From: Kingdonia uniflora
Taxonomy: Eukaryota; Streptophyta; Magnoliopsida; Ranunculales; Circaeasteraceae
NCBI GenBank assembly: GCA_014058105.1
Contig: JACGCM010001311.1
Span: 792,501 to 856,500 of the forward strand
Length of the DNA: 64,000 bases
Direction: 5' to 3'
How positions within the stretch are numbered: the first letter of the stretch is position 1; each line of letters opens with the position of its first letter. The notes beneath the pieces are model-generated. The model did not search any database. It was given only the letters and a program-made list of their open reading frames with translations, and was not told where the DNA came from. The position numbers were made by a program, and so were the translations under genes. Shown one piece after another: positions 21,580-32,540 of this stretch.

Positions 21580-24500
21580 ATATATGATTATATGTAGAGT
21601 GTAGACTTATGAGTTATGTTGAGTACCTTATAGTTAAATAAAACTAATCATAAAGTGACAACTTAGAGAGTTCATTACTTACCAACATCCATAAGTGACA
21701 ACTCTTCACCAAGCTCCTCTATAGCCGATTCCACAATATCATCAACATTTAAATCCCCTACAAAATTTATTTATAAAGTAATGAGATTATGAGATCACTC
21801 TCAAATAAACAACGATTATTAAAATACAACAAAAGAATACATATAATCAATGTAAAATGAGATCACCTCTCACTCTCTGATATAACCAATCACGAGTACA
21901 AACTATAGCCTCAGAACACGCAGGTTTTAAAGTACTACAGAATGGATCTATAACTCTTCCACCAATGTTAAAAGCAGACTCGGAAGCTACAGTGGATATC
22001 GGGATGGCCAATACATCACGAGCCATGAACGCAAGCTCGGGATATCTAAATTGGTATGACTTCCAAAAGGAAAGTATATCGAAATCTCTGCTTAAACTAA
22101 ACTTAGGCTCCTCCAGATATTGTTGCAGCTGAGACTTCATCGGGGAATGCTCTCGTTTGTCAAACATCTCAAATACCTAAAATGATATAAACTTAGCAAT
22201 ATCTACTAATTCAGGGCAAATATGGCAAATTCATGGCAAATATATCAACTTAGCAATATATATTAGACATTAGAGACATGCTATTACAAAATATCTACTA
22301 AGTCATACTCAATTACTTATAGAGAATCACATATTAGACATTAGACATTAGAGGCATCAGGCATGGAAAATATCTACTAAGTCATACTCATGCAGAATTT
22401 CAGATTAGACATTAGAAATTAGACATTAGACATTAGAGGCATGGCAAATATATCTACTAAGTCATACTCATACAAATTATACAGCCTATAAATTAGAATA
22501 TAGATTAGACATTAGAGGCATGCTAATATAGTAATATGCTATTACAGACTTTACACTTTACAATTATGCAGTTTAAACTTTCTCTCATACAGTCATACTG
22601 ATACAGTCTCATACAGTCATACTCATACAGTCTCATACAGTCATACATGGCAAATATCTATAACAAAATCATACAGTCATACAACCATTCAATCATACAG
22701 TTATACAGTCTCATTCTCATACAGTCATACAGTCTCATATAGTCATATGGCAAATATCTATAACAGAACAAAATCATACAGTCGTAGTCATAGTACAGTC
22801 AATCAGTCATACAGTTATACAGTCTCATACAGTCATACATGGCAAATATCTATAGAAAAATAGAGTCATACAGTCTCAATGTCTCATATAATACAGTCAT
22901 ACAGTCTCATGCACAATCATAGTGTCATACAGTCTCATACATGGCAAATATCTATAACATAATCACAAATACATGGCAATTTAAAAGGTATAACAAATTA
23001 ATAATACCTGCATAACTTCCATGTCCTGATTTGACTTTATGGAACTAAAACTTGAATTAGGAGTTGGCTTGGAACTAGAAGGAGTTCCCTTGGAATACAA
23101 AGCCACATAGATGTCAAAAAAGTTGATTAAACTTCTCCTTGAAGTCTTTAAACTCCTGATTTTCCAGCCCATAGATCTCATTGTAAGCAAACTCTACAAA
23201 AGCAAGTTTGTACCTAGGATCTAAGACGCAAGCCACAACAAATATAAGGTTATGCTTTGACCAATATTTCTCAAACTTAGTCTTCATTTGCGATGCTATG
23301 AATTTCATAAACTCATCCCTACCCTTCATAGCCTTTGAAATATGATGTTGAACCGAATAAACTTGAGGAAAATATAAATTTGAAGTGGGCTACTTTGTCC
23401 CAGAGAAAAGACATGTCACATTGTAAAATAACTTCAAAAACTCGCATATTTTCCTAACTCTATCCCATTCATCCTCGGAAGGGCAGCACTTGTAGTTAGA
23501 ATCACTCAACTCCAAATGAGTAAAAGTCTTTCAGTAGAAAAGAGCACTATCAAGCATCATAAAAGTGGAGTTCCAACGAGTTGGCATATCTTGCATCAAA
23601 CCCTTGTTAAACGGTAATGACGCTTGCCTAACACAATCCTAAAAAATTTGCTTCCAACGTTGAGAACCCTTAAAATACCTCACACTCTCCCAAACTTTAC
23701 CAACCGACACATCAATGTCCATCAAACCCTCTTGCACAATTAGATTTATCACATGAGCACAATACCCTGCATGAAAAAGCTTTCCATCAAACAACAAAGA
23801 ATTACTCAACTTTAATTTACTCTTAAGCATCCCAACAAAGACATCATTAGACGAAGCATTATCTAACGTAATAGAAAAGAGTTTCTTCTCAATTCCCCAA
23901 TCACAAAGTAAAGTGTAGATTTTCTCACATATGGTCAACCCGGTGTAAGGAGATGGCATATAAGAAAAACTAAGAATCTTCTTCTCTAAAGTCCAATTGG
24001 AATTTACAAAATGTGTTGTAATTAAAATAAAGCTATCCATTGTAATAGAACTCCATAAATCGAATATTAGACTAATTCTTCCCGCTACCCCACGCAACAC
24101 GGTCATAACCTTCTTTTTCTTCCTTTCATAAATCTTGATAACATCTGCCCTAACTGTATTTCTAGACACTAGCTTCAACTCCCTATTAGCAAATGCCGCA
24201 TAAGTAAAGGCATCACAAATCCCCTCATGCTTCACAAACTTGAAAGGGAGTTGATGCCTAATTATTGCTAGATTCAATATCTCACGAAAAACAATAGGGT
24301 CAAACTTTGCCGCCCTCAAATACATGGAAGACTCGGATTGAGATAAAAACATTTGTCCCAAATCACGTGTTGTAGTCTTCTCACATGTTTTGATATGTCA
24401 AGAAATATTGCCGGTCCCATGTGAACTTGCAGATAAATAAATGGTACCACATTTCTTACATTTAGCCCTTTCTTTCTTATCCTTACCAACAAAGATTTCA

Positions 24501-24688
24501 AAAAAAGCCCAAACATAAGAAGTTAGTTTTTGCTTACGATTACCAGGTTTCCTAGCAAGTGTGCCAACACTTTCATCTCCAGTTCTAACCTCTGACAATG
24601 GGCCATCAATCCCCTCCATCTTCATGTCATCTCCATCAAGATCAATGTTGATGTCATTATCATTATCTAACTCAACAATTGGAACCAT
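21227..24688 (-). pseudogene. hAT (Ac/RICESLEEPER-type) transposase, four exons, decayed
   Basis: Exons by splice sites are 24688-23008, 22176-21867, 21757-21683 and 21324-21227. Exon 1 opens with an acidic leader, then a BED zinc finger (KLTSYVWAFFEIF ... CKKCGTIYLSASSHGTGNIS) broken by TGA at 24400-24398 just before HIKTC. The RNase-H-like core follows: ISLIFDLWSS, FSITLDNASSND, HAGYCAHVINLIVQEGL, MQDMPTRWNSTF, CVLDPRYKLAF. Exon 2 carries the hATC dimerisation block ARDVLAIPISTVASESAFNI. Exons 3 and 4 end NGGNNGPSGSGV. Further stops are at 23641-23639, 23533-23531 and 23392-23390, and there is a one-base T-run insertion at 23116-23121. The gene cannot work. Confidence 0.8.
22180..23000. repeat. 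CATACAGT-rich repeats in transposase intron 1
   Basis: This is the intron between transposase exons 1 and 2. Its outer part is full of ATACAGTCATACAGTCTCAT units interleaved with ATGGCAAATATCTATAACA, and its left part has TTAGACATTAGACATTAGAG repeats. It is bounded by a GTATTATT donor and TTTTAG acceptor on the minus strand. Confidence 0.65.
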
Positions 24689-24850
24689 CTAGAAAAAAAT
24701 TAGATTCAAAATTATAAATAATTATCGAATATGACAAACAAAATAAATAACTCATCACGTAAAAATTAACTTCTAATTTATTAGTGGATGTTAAGGCAAA
24801 CGCCATTACAAATTACTTCCAAGTCTAATGAAAGTAATTATAATTACAAA

Positions 24851-25189
24851 TCACTTAGCTAAGAGTAATGCAATTGCAATTAAAAGTGTTGCCCAAATAA
24901 ATAAAGCACATACAAGATTATATCCAATAAAAGCATAGGTGAGATAGTTGTCCCTAATCCTAGGTCTTATAATCTCAACTTGTTTATATTTATCAATTTG
25001 TTCTGCCCCTTGTCCTAGGTCTCCTGCCCGAAGGCCACCAACTAGAACATCCTCCCATATAAATGACTTGCATTGGTTTTTTAATTGGGGACAACGATAA
25101 AAATAACGACCATTGTTATTCTCAGTGTTTGCCCTATAACGCCTCATGTAAACTGCCCCACAAGTGCAAGGAGGTCCAACTTGTACCAT
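24851..25189 (-). CDS. GRF-type zinc finger ORF with C-terminal membrane helix, in hAT
   Basis: This intact 112-residue frame starts MVQVGPPCTCGAVYMRRYRA. The GRF zinc finger pattern is clear: C-x-C-G at residues 8-11, then NTENNNGRYFYRCPQLKNQC and KSFIWEDVLVGG, giving the Cys ligands and the aromatic W-x-D that define the family. A charged linker follows. The last about 25 residues (AFIGYNLVCALFIWATLLIA, IALLLAK) form one strong hydrophobic helix with no sequence after it. GRF fingers bind nucleic acid in TOP3A, NEIL3 and APEX2. Tail anchoring is inference. The ORF lies 163 bp upstream of the transposase on the same strand. It could be a captured host gene or an accessory gene of the element. 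Confidence 0.65.
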   Translation of the reverse strand: MVQVGPPCTCGAVYMRRYRANTENNNGRYFYRCPQLKNQCKSFIWEDVLVGGLRAGDLGQGAEQIDKYKQVEIIRPRIRDNYLTYAFIGYNLVCALFIWATLLIAIALLLAK

Positions 25190-27101
25190 TTTTTTGCAAA
25201 AAGCCTAAAAATAACCAAATTAACATTTAACTAACATAGATCACCAAATCACTAACCAAATTTTAGAAATTTGATAAATTTGTGTTTAGATAATTTTTTT
25301 CATGAAATGCTTAATCCATTCTTCTTGTACATTGTAATATTGTATCATAGATTGATTTATAAGTAAATGTCTCATTGCAGAGTGCAACCAACAAATTCAT
25401 GTGCAACTTTTTTGTTGAAGCCTAATATTTTGGCATTAGAAATTGTACATGTTCTTTTTTATGAAAGTTACATTTTTTGGGCATTGAAAACTCCATTTTC
25501 TTGTTAAAGAAAACCTCATTGCAGTTTTCAACACAAAAAAAATATAGCTTCCATAAAAAAGTATTACACACAATTGATAATGCCTACATCCAGTTTGCAC
25601 AAAAGAGTGAAGCATGCAATTGCTGCCCACATGCTTACAAGTATTCATTCACATACTAATCAACCCATTAAAAATATACACAACAAGAATTCATTAAGAT
25701 TATGAAGAAAAGTTATGAAATTAAGAAAGCAAAACCACTATATTGATATAAAGTATAAAGTATAAAGTAAAGTATACAAAATTGAAAATACCCCACTTTT
25801 ACCTATTTTCTAAGCTTCATCTTATAATAGTCTAGAAAAAAATAGGACTTAGAGTAAAATCAGAGATATTATATCATACAAGGCTTGGTGATCGAACTTC
25901 TCAACACAGTAAAATCAGAGATATCATACAAGGCGTAGTAACTCTAAATTCTAATATTGAGAGAGATACCATAATCATACGCAGTAAAAATATAAAATCA
26001 GAGATATCATAGTATGATAAAGGTAAAACTATAATTTGACCTCAAAACTCAAAAGTAAAGACAGAGAGAATTAGAAAGAGTAACCTATTGAGACTTGAGA
26101 GTCTTGAGACTTGAGAGTGATCTCAAAAGGAAAGACAATGATCTCCAAGTCCAAAGACAGTGATATCCAAAAACCTCGAATTCTTAATAAACTGACCACA
26201 TGCACAAATTGATTAGACAGAGAATTAGAAAGGGTAACAAATAAAATAAAGAGAAGTAGAAAGTGTAACAAGTTGTCATAAAGAATTATAAAAAGTCTTG
26301 AGACTTGAGGCTCACTACAGGTACAAATTGATCTCCAAAGTCCAATTGTTGAGCACCACAACTCCATAAGTAATCTGATTGACTGATTCAGAGATTTTTA
26401 GTCCAAATCGAGAATGAAGTTGTTACAATTAGAGTAGAAGTGGCAAACTGATTAATTGATCAATCGAGAGTGAACAATTGAGACTCACCAGATTCACCAC
26501 AAATTGATCAATCGAGAGTGATGAACTGATGAAGTGATGATCTCCAATTCCAACTCCAAATGATGAACTGATGAAGTGAAGTGATGAACTCTAAAACTAA
26601 TGAATTGATATAAACTGATGAAGTAAAGTGATGAACTCCAAACGATGATATGATATAAGACTGATCTCCAAGACTCCAACTCGATGATCTTAGTGAAGTG
26701 AACTGATCTCTTGAGTGAATTAGTGAACTGAATCAACTGATCTCTCCATCCACAGTTGAGTCGTTGAGACTTGAGAGAAACTAAATTACTAAGTAAGATA
26801 GGAGGCGACGGACGAGGAGGAAATGAAATCAGGGTTAGGTCTTTGACCTTTACTTTGGTTAACAATTTATACCAATGCTAAAAGACCAAAAAGCCTTTAA
26901 ACATAAACTAAATTACATAAATAAACGGGTTAGCGGGCTACCCGTGGGTCAAAATTTCAAACCCTAACCTAACCTGCTTCGTTAACGTGTTTAGGGTGTC
27001 GACCCGTTTGTGACCCAAACCCGCCAAGGGTTAACCCAAACACGTTTATAGCAGGTCAGGTTTGGGCTGTGTTAGCGTGTTTGGGTTGGATTGACAGCCC
27101 T
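25190..27101 (-). promoter_or_regulatory. hAT 5' region, no gene seen
   Basis: Nothing coding is supported. From 26500 to 26740 it has repeated TGATGAACTGATGAAGTG motifs, and from 25870 to 26000 repeats of AAATCAGAGATATCAT. The last 180 bp carry the subterminal GGGTT/CCCAA motifs and the terminal repeat. It must contain any promoter of the GRF and transposase genes. Confidence 0.4.
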
Positions 27102-27149
27102 AGTGGTTACAACTGGCCCGGGAATGTAGGAGATGAATAAATAAGGAAA

Positions 27150-27357
27150 TATGTGTACAGGGTTATGTAGAAAAATGGCAAGGTGTTATTCTGTAGGTGA
27201 TGCTTTGAGGCACAAGGAATTGGACATGCAGTATCTTTTTATTAACATAAGAGTTGATTTGGTGAAGATAAATATAACAGAGGAGTTAAAGGGATATATG
27301 GAAGGTTTGGAGCAGCAGTGCATGGGCCTGTTGGCGTTTAGGAGGCAAAGGGTTTAA
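27150..27357 (+). CDS. Small antisense ORF c of Tat1
   Basis: A frame of 68 codons whose second Met (27173) starts MARCYSVGDALRHKELDMQY. It ends LVKINITEELKGYMEGLEQQ and CMGLLAFRRQRV. The second half lines up with the PVDPNYEKMNEVEAKVAEEE segment of ORF b and with the Tat2 ORF at 38688, so this seems a third, more diverged member. It lies just right of the hAT insertion. A TATA-like CTTATAAATAG occurs at 27439, downstream. The product is unknown. Confidence 0.35.
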
Positions 27358-27808
27358 GACTTTGAGAAGAGGCGATCAAGGCGTTACGCTCGAGTACTCA
27401 AATGGTCACGAAGGGGTACGATGAACAGTCGCGTAGGGCTTATAAATAGCCCTATGGTTGGCGACTATTTACACATCACTAATTCTAAAAAAATCTGTCT
27501 AAGTTCCAACTTTTTGTGCTCGTCTCTTGCATCGCTGTCCACCATTGGTAATGAGAAAATTAACATTTTGATCCAAAGAGCAATGATCGTAAAACTAAGG
27601 AATTTAGAAGCAGTATAATTTTAAGGTTAGTGATTGTGTCGAGATTTTTCTTTTGTACTTGAATATTTGTTGGAATATTATGCGATTATGTTGAAACCCA
27701 ATATAGATATGAACACGGAGGATAGAATGTAGGGAGGAATTGGAGTAATAACTTGTTTTGGCAGAAACAAATTTGAAATATACAGTTCTAGGGTTTTATA
27801 TGAATTTC

Positions 27809-28624
27809 AAAGACTGCACACTCGAACCTGAGAACCTGATCCAGACCGATCCAAACCAGCCGGTTCGGTCAGGTTTAGATCTCAGTCGGATAGGTTTCGG
27901 GTTATGTTTTTAAAACCTGAATAAAACCGAATCGGTTTCGATTCTGAAATCAGGTTTTGTGACATACCCGACCCGATCCGGTTAGGGTATTAATAAATTT
28001 ATTGGTGGTATCTTTATCTCTCCAACTTCTCTCCTCATCTCTGTTCTATATCAAAAACGTGGGGTGTCTATACGTTGCTGCCTCCTTACCGGAGCTCCCA
28101 AACATTTCTTTCGGCTATGTTTACTGGAAAAGCTTCGATGTCTGCATCAAGCTCTCTCTTTTCTTTCCACCCTTAAGATTGCTGCAAGCCATCTGATTGA
28201 AAGATTGCACCAAAGCTCTCTCTTTTTGGATATCCGGTTGAAAGATTGCACCAAAGATTGTCTCGTCTTCCTTAAAATTGCATAGAAGAGGAGTTGGAGA
28301 TTAGAACAATGTTTGGATTTATTGAAACCATGTTTAGATTTATTGTAACCTTTTTGTTTTCAACCATTTTTGAATTTATTGAAATTTTGAAACCCTTAGA
28401 AGTTTTAATTTGGGATTTTTTTAGTTGTTGATGGCTTGATGCTTGATTTGTTTTTTGTTTTTGGGTGACCCGACCTGCGATCCGGCCTGACCTGACTATT
28501 TTGATTCAGTTTTGGTTCGGGTTTTAGGTTAGCTCGGCTTGGGTTCGGATTTGCCCAATAATTTCTCCGGGTCGGATCAAGTCTAGGCCCAAACTCGGGC
28601 CGATCCGGCCCATTGACAGCCTTA
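27809..28624. mobile_element. Short non-autonomous hAT-like element, 816 bp
   Basis: TGAATTTC occurs on both sides (27801-27808 and 28625-28632). The right end, inverted, is TAAGGCTGTCAATGGGCCGG, close to the hAT TIR of the larger element; the left end AAAGACTGCAC is much diverged. GC-rich subterminal motifs (CCGACCCGATCCGG, GATCCGGCC) lie at both ends. Between them is C/T-rich, gene-like sequence with a direct repeat (GATTGAAAGATTGCACCAAAG, at about 28195 and 28236). No transposase is present. Confidence 0.6.
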
Positions 28625-28632
28625 TGAATTTC

Positions 28633-29379
28633 TGTTGTTGTTGGTGATATTGGGATGTACTGAATGGTGGATGGTGTCGAAAGTGATAACAAAGTATTTG
28701 GGCGAGAGAGGCATGAAGTGAATGATGATGATGTGGGGGAAAGATTGTGTTTTGGTCATCACTGTGATTACAGCCTGATTTTGGGTCTCTTTGTCATGAT
28801 TTTGATATTGCATAATGGTTGTAGTTGTAACGCCAGATTTCCTTCTAATTGGACCAAATTTTACGTTGGAGTGAGCGTAAATTTAAAATTTTAAACTCGG
28901 CTCATTTTGGCAGGAAATCTTGGGACCGCTGCAGTGTCTTCAATAAGTAGTAGTTCCTGTACACTCGAGTAGGAGATGTTAGGGACATATAGAAAATTCT
29001 CGATGTTAGGACTTAGTAAAAATATGAAATAAATCATGTATCGATAACTAAATGTAGTAACGTTTGAGTCAGATAGAAATAAAAAGAATGATGGGTTGGA
29101 GATTAAACTGGACAATAATACCGATACGAGCATATGAACGTATATAATGTATCATATATGATATTATACTAACTTGAAAAAGGGAATCTTATTTTTAGGT
29201 TTATAAAATGGTTGAACCCATCCAAAACAATGATAAAGAAAGAATCTTTTAAAACCTCGTAGATGTAGAACCACTTCTAATCGATGTAATAATGTGTGTC
29301 CAATAGTTGAGTGGTAGGTATAGGGTTAGGCAGAGTAGCGCGAATGTGGCGGGCATTGATCAATTTAAGTTTATACCCA
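28633..29379. other. Tat1 3' region without recognised gene
   Basis: This plus-strand stretch lies between the small hAT-like element and the main antisense ORF. Short frames occur, but I see no motif. It may hold upstream exons or the leader of the antisense gene. Confidence 0.35.
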
Positions 29380-30760
29380 GGGTGGTTGAAGTTTTTGATG
29401 AGGAGAGGACCGAGACAGTCATGGATCACGAGCCATAGGCAAATGATCAAGAGGGTAGTGTTGGTGGGGATGAAGATGTCGAGGGAGAAGGATGGGAGTG
29501 CTATGGGGAGGCTCCAGAAACAAGTGTAATTTTGAGCTTCAAAGCGAAGTATGGTATTCCTAACGACATTAGGTTAGAAGAATACCATTATGAGATGACG
29601 GATCAAAACGTTCCTTTGGATAGTATTCTTGTCCATCAAGAACAGATAAAGAAGGGGTTAAAGTTGCCTATTCGAGCTGACCAGAAGAAGTTTCTTAACT
29701 TTTTTGATGTTGCGCCTGACCAGTTCAACCCAAATATGTATGATCTCTTTCACTTTGTGGTGGTGATAAATGGTCGGTTAAAGGATAGAGGTGAAAAGTT
29801 AATTACTGTAGACAATCTTTGAAATGGTATCAACATGGGGGGCAATATTGTTGGGGTACAGGTACTTAGTGAGTTTCCTGAGGAGACCCCTCCTCTATGA
29901 AATGGTATCAACAGGGGGGCAATATTGTGTTGATTGTCTCCTCGTCTTAGGTAATTATGAATTCGACATGAAGAATCAGGGGGAGCCTTTGAAAAAAAAA
30001 ACTTTCCACTTAGGTGTGTGTTTAGGTAATTTGGTTCCTCGCTGGAGAACTCATATAATGACTCTAATACAGATCAAAAAGATGTTGGTCGAGGGTAAGC
30101 CTCACATTCTTGGTGTTGGCACTCTGGCAAACCAACTTCTTCTTTACATAAACATCGAGAAGGAGTTGGTGAAAGAAAAAGAGGATCTACACCAAGAGAA
30201 AGAAAACTTAGAGGCGAAGCTGGATAAGTTAAAGCTTGGAACTGGAAAGGTGAAGGAGGTGGCCATTCATGAGGTGAATAAGGCCTGGGATATGGAGAAG
30301 AGAATAGAGGTCGAGCAGATATAGGCTGACCTAGCTAAGGAGAGGGAGGAGGCATTGGCTTTACAGAAGACCAATTTTGAGGGAGATGTTCTGGAACAGA
30401 TTCTTTTTGCCCATAGGGTAATGGAGGTAGAAGATTCCAAGGTCCTTGACGAGGTTAAGGCTAAAGTTGATCGAGTCAATATTGACTCCCTCAAGCGTAT
30501 GAAGGCTAATTTCTTTAGGCAATTTGATGCTATGGAATAGAGAAAGTATTTATACAAAGAATTGGCTGCTGCTGCTGGGGAGTTCTTTTTTGATTTTGAT
30601 GCGGAGGAGGAAGCTCTTGATGCACCTGCTATTGCTATTCCTGGAGGTTTTGTTCCCGAGGGAGTATTGGATGATCTTACTCCTAGTCTCCCAGTAGAGG
30701 ATGATACTTTGATCTCTCCCCCTGCAGAATATAAAGTTTGTTTGAATTTTTTTAAATGAT
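29380..30760 (+). pseudogene. Tat1 main antisense ORF (coiled-coil, transposon protein type)
   Basis: Plus-strand reading gives [20 protein letters not shown], then [20 protein letters not shown] and [18 protein letters not shown], a globular region of the plant putative transposon protein type. It continues [20 protein letters not shown] and FHLGVCLGNLVPRWRTHI. A coiled coil follows (KELVKEKEDLHQEKENLEAK, AWDMEKRIEVEQ), then an acidic end (FDFDAEEEALDAPAIAIPGG). Stops occur at about 29821, 30322 and 30538. A repeat of about 30 bp (GAAATGGTATCAACA...) at 29822 and 29898 replaces sequence kept in the right-edge copy (63747-63800). It is transcribed opposite to gag-pol. Function unknown. Confidence 0.6.
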
Positions 30761-31259
30761 TGATATACAAGTGGTCGATTGGACCGAAATAATTTCTTGT
30801 CTGTTTTTTGAATGATTAATTTATGATATAGTTATTGTCGAAAAATTGTTTAAATTCTGAAGTAGTCGATCAAGATGCATAGATTTTTTGTATAAAAGTA
30901 TGTTAAGTGTTTGATTTGACAAGATTGATAGCATAATTTACTAATATAGATAATATACAGAGTGTTGCTTTTAGGCAAGTATCCGAGACGATAGAAAGAG
31001 GGTCGTATAAGGGCTTTGTAAATAAAGAATGATAATCAGATGTAGTTCCTCTATGGGATATTTGGGTTTTGAGAAAAAGAATAAAACATGACATGTTTTG
31101 TTCGATAAGTAATGAATCGCAAACAAAGTTATCCTGTAATTGGATAGATGTTTGTCAGAAATTTAGTTATGGTAAATAATGGGCAAGTATGTATCGATAC
31201 TGAGAAATATAAAGTTGAATGATGTAATTGACAATAGATATGCCTTTATTTGAAGTAGT
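30761..31259. other. Spacer between Tat1 antisense ORF and integrase end
   Basis: AT-rich sequence where the convergent antisense ORF and the pol gene end. No ORF, repeat or terminator is recognised. Confidence 0.4.
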
Positions 31260-32540
31260 TGAAAGAGGTTACAACAGTTATTTGTAGAACATTTTCAGAT
31301 GGGCTGTATTCCATGGATATTCGAGTTGTATTTCATCTTCAATCATTAATCAATATGTTTTACTACCATTCTTGTCGCTGATAATATATGGCCCTTCCTA
31401 ATTTTTAGATAACTTGCTAGAGTTATTGGGTCAAGTAATATCTTGGATGCATCTCAGGACAGGATCACAGATGTCGAATGTACATTTCTTTACCTTCTTG
31501 TTATAAGCCTTCTTGAGAGTGTGATGGTATCTCCCTAAGTTTGCAATGGTATGATCCCGAGTTTCTTTGATCTAATTGAGATTACAAAGAAGTCCAAGTT
31601 CATTTTCTTCATCTGCGATTCTTCTTCGGGCACTTGGGAGATCGAGGCCTGAGGGTATTACTATTTTTGTACCAAAGGCCATCATGAATGGTGTACAACC
31701 AATGGATGTTCGAGGAGTTGTCCGGTACGCCTATAATACACTAAGTAGTTCATCAACCCATTTCCCCTTTTCCTCTTCAAGGCGCTTGTGTAACCCCGAC
31801 TTGACGCTCTTATTTATGACTTCAGCTTGGCCATTACCTTGAGGATAGTATAGGATCAAAGTAGACAGTTGAATCTTGTATTTGTGGAAGAAATTAAGGA
31901 CTTTGTTGATGATAAACTGTTTGCCGTTATCTGATCGTATCATTTGCGGATAACCAAATCTGGTTATAATATGTTCCCAACAAAAATTGATGACTTTATT
32001 TTTGCCAGTGTGACATAATGGTACTGCCTCGACCCACTTGGTGAAATATTTTGTTGCCACATGAATAAACTTTTGGTTACCCGATACTGGGTGGAAAGGA
32101 CCAATGATATTCATTGCCCATGTTTTGAATGGCCAGAGGATATTGCTAACGTGTAAGTCGAGGGCTGGTCTTTTGATATCTTAAGCATGGATTTGGCACT
32201 TATAGCATTTTTAGACAAAGTCTTCACAGTCTTACCGCATTTTGGCCAGTATAACCCATGGGTAAATACCCTTTATGTCAATGATCTTCCCGAAATGTGA
32301 GCTGCGGAGATACCTTCATGAAGTTGCCTAATTTTGACTTATGCTTATTTTTGTGATATGCATTCAATAAGTGGTCCTTCCCCACTGATTCGATATAAGA
32401 CCTCATCTTGGAATTTGAATCGTGGACATTTAGCTAAGAGTGATCGAGCTTATTCCTTGTTGTCCGTGAGGATGTTAGAATTGAGGTATGCATAGAATAG
32501 TCTTTTCCAATCGTCAAGATCTTCATCTTCGGTAACATTG
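31260..32540 (-). pseudogene. Tat1 integrase
   Basis: Integrase inserts the retrotransposon cDNA. On the minus strand, a worn zinc-binding region (KCYKCQIHA near 32200) is followed by the core WPFKTWAMNIIGPF, FIHVATKYFTKWVEAVPL, YPQMIRSDNGKQF and YYPQGNGQAEVINKS. The first catalytic Asp (VATDYFTKW in relatives) is changed to Lys (VATKYF). The second Asp and the Glu remain. The C-terminal part reads YRTTPRTSIGCTPFMMAFGT and then decays. Stops break the frame (for example just after ELLSVL at 31731). No chromodomain is visible, as in the Tat lineage. Confidence 0.75.

Larger units (their letters stand above)
20010..27102 (-). mobile_element. hAT DNA transposon, 7,093 bp, inserted in Tat1
   Basis: The ends are TAGGGCTATCAATGGGTCGG on the left and, inverted, TAGGGCTGTCAATCCAACCC on the right. 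GTGGTTAC flanks both sides exactly (20002-20009 and 27103-27110), the 8-bp duplication of hAT elements. GC-rich subterminal repeats (CGGGTC, CCCGAACC, GACCCG) mark the first and last about 200 bp. The minus strand carries a BED-finger transposase (21227-24688) and a GRF zinc-finger ORF (24851-25189). It sits in the 3' region of Tat1, so it is younger than Tat1. Confidence 0.88.
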
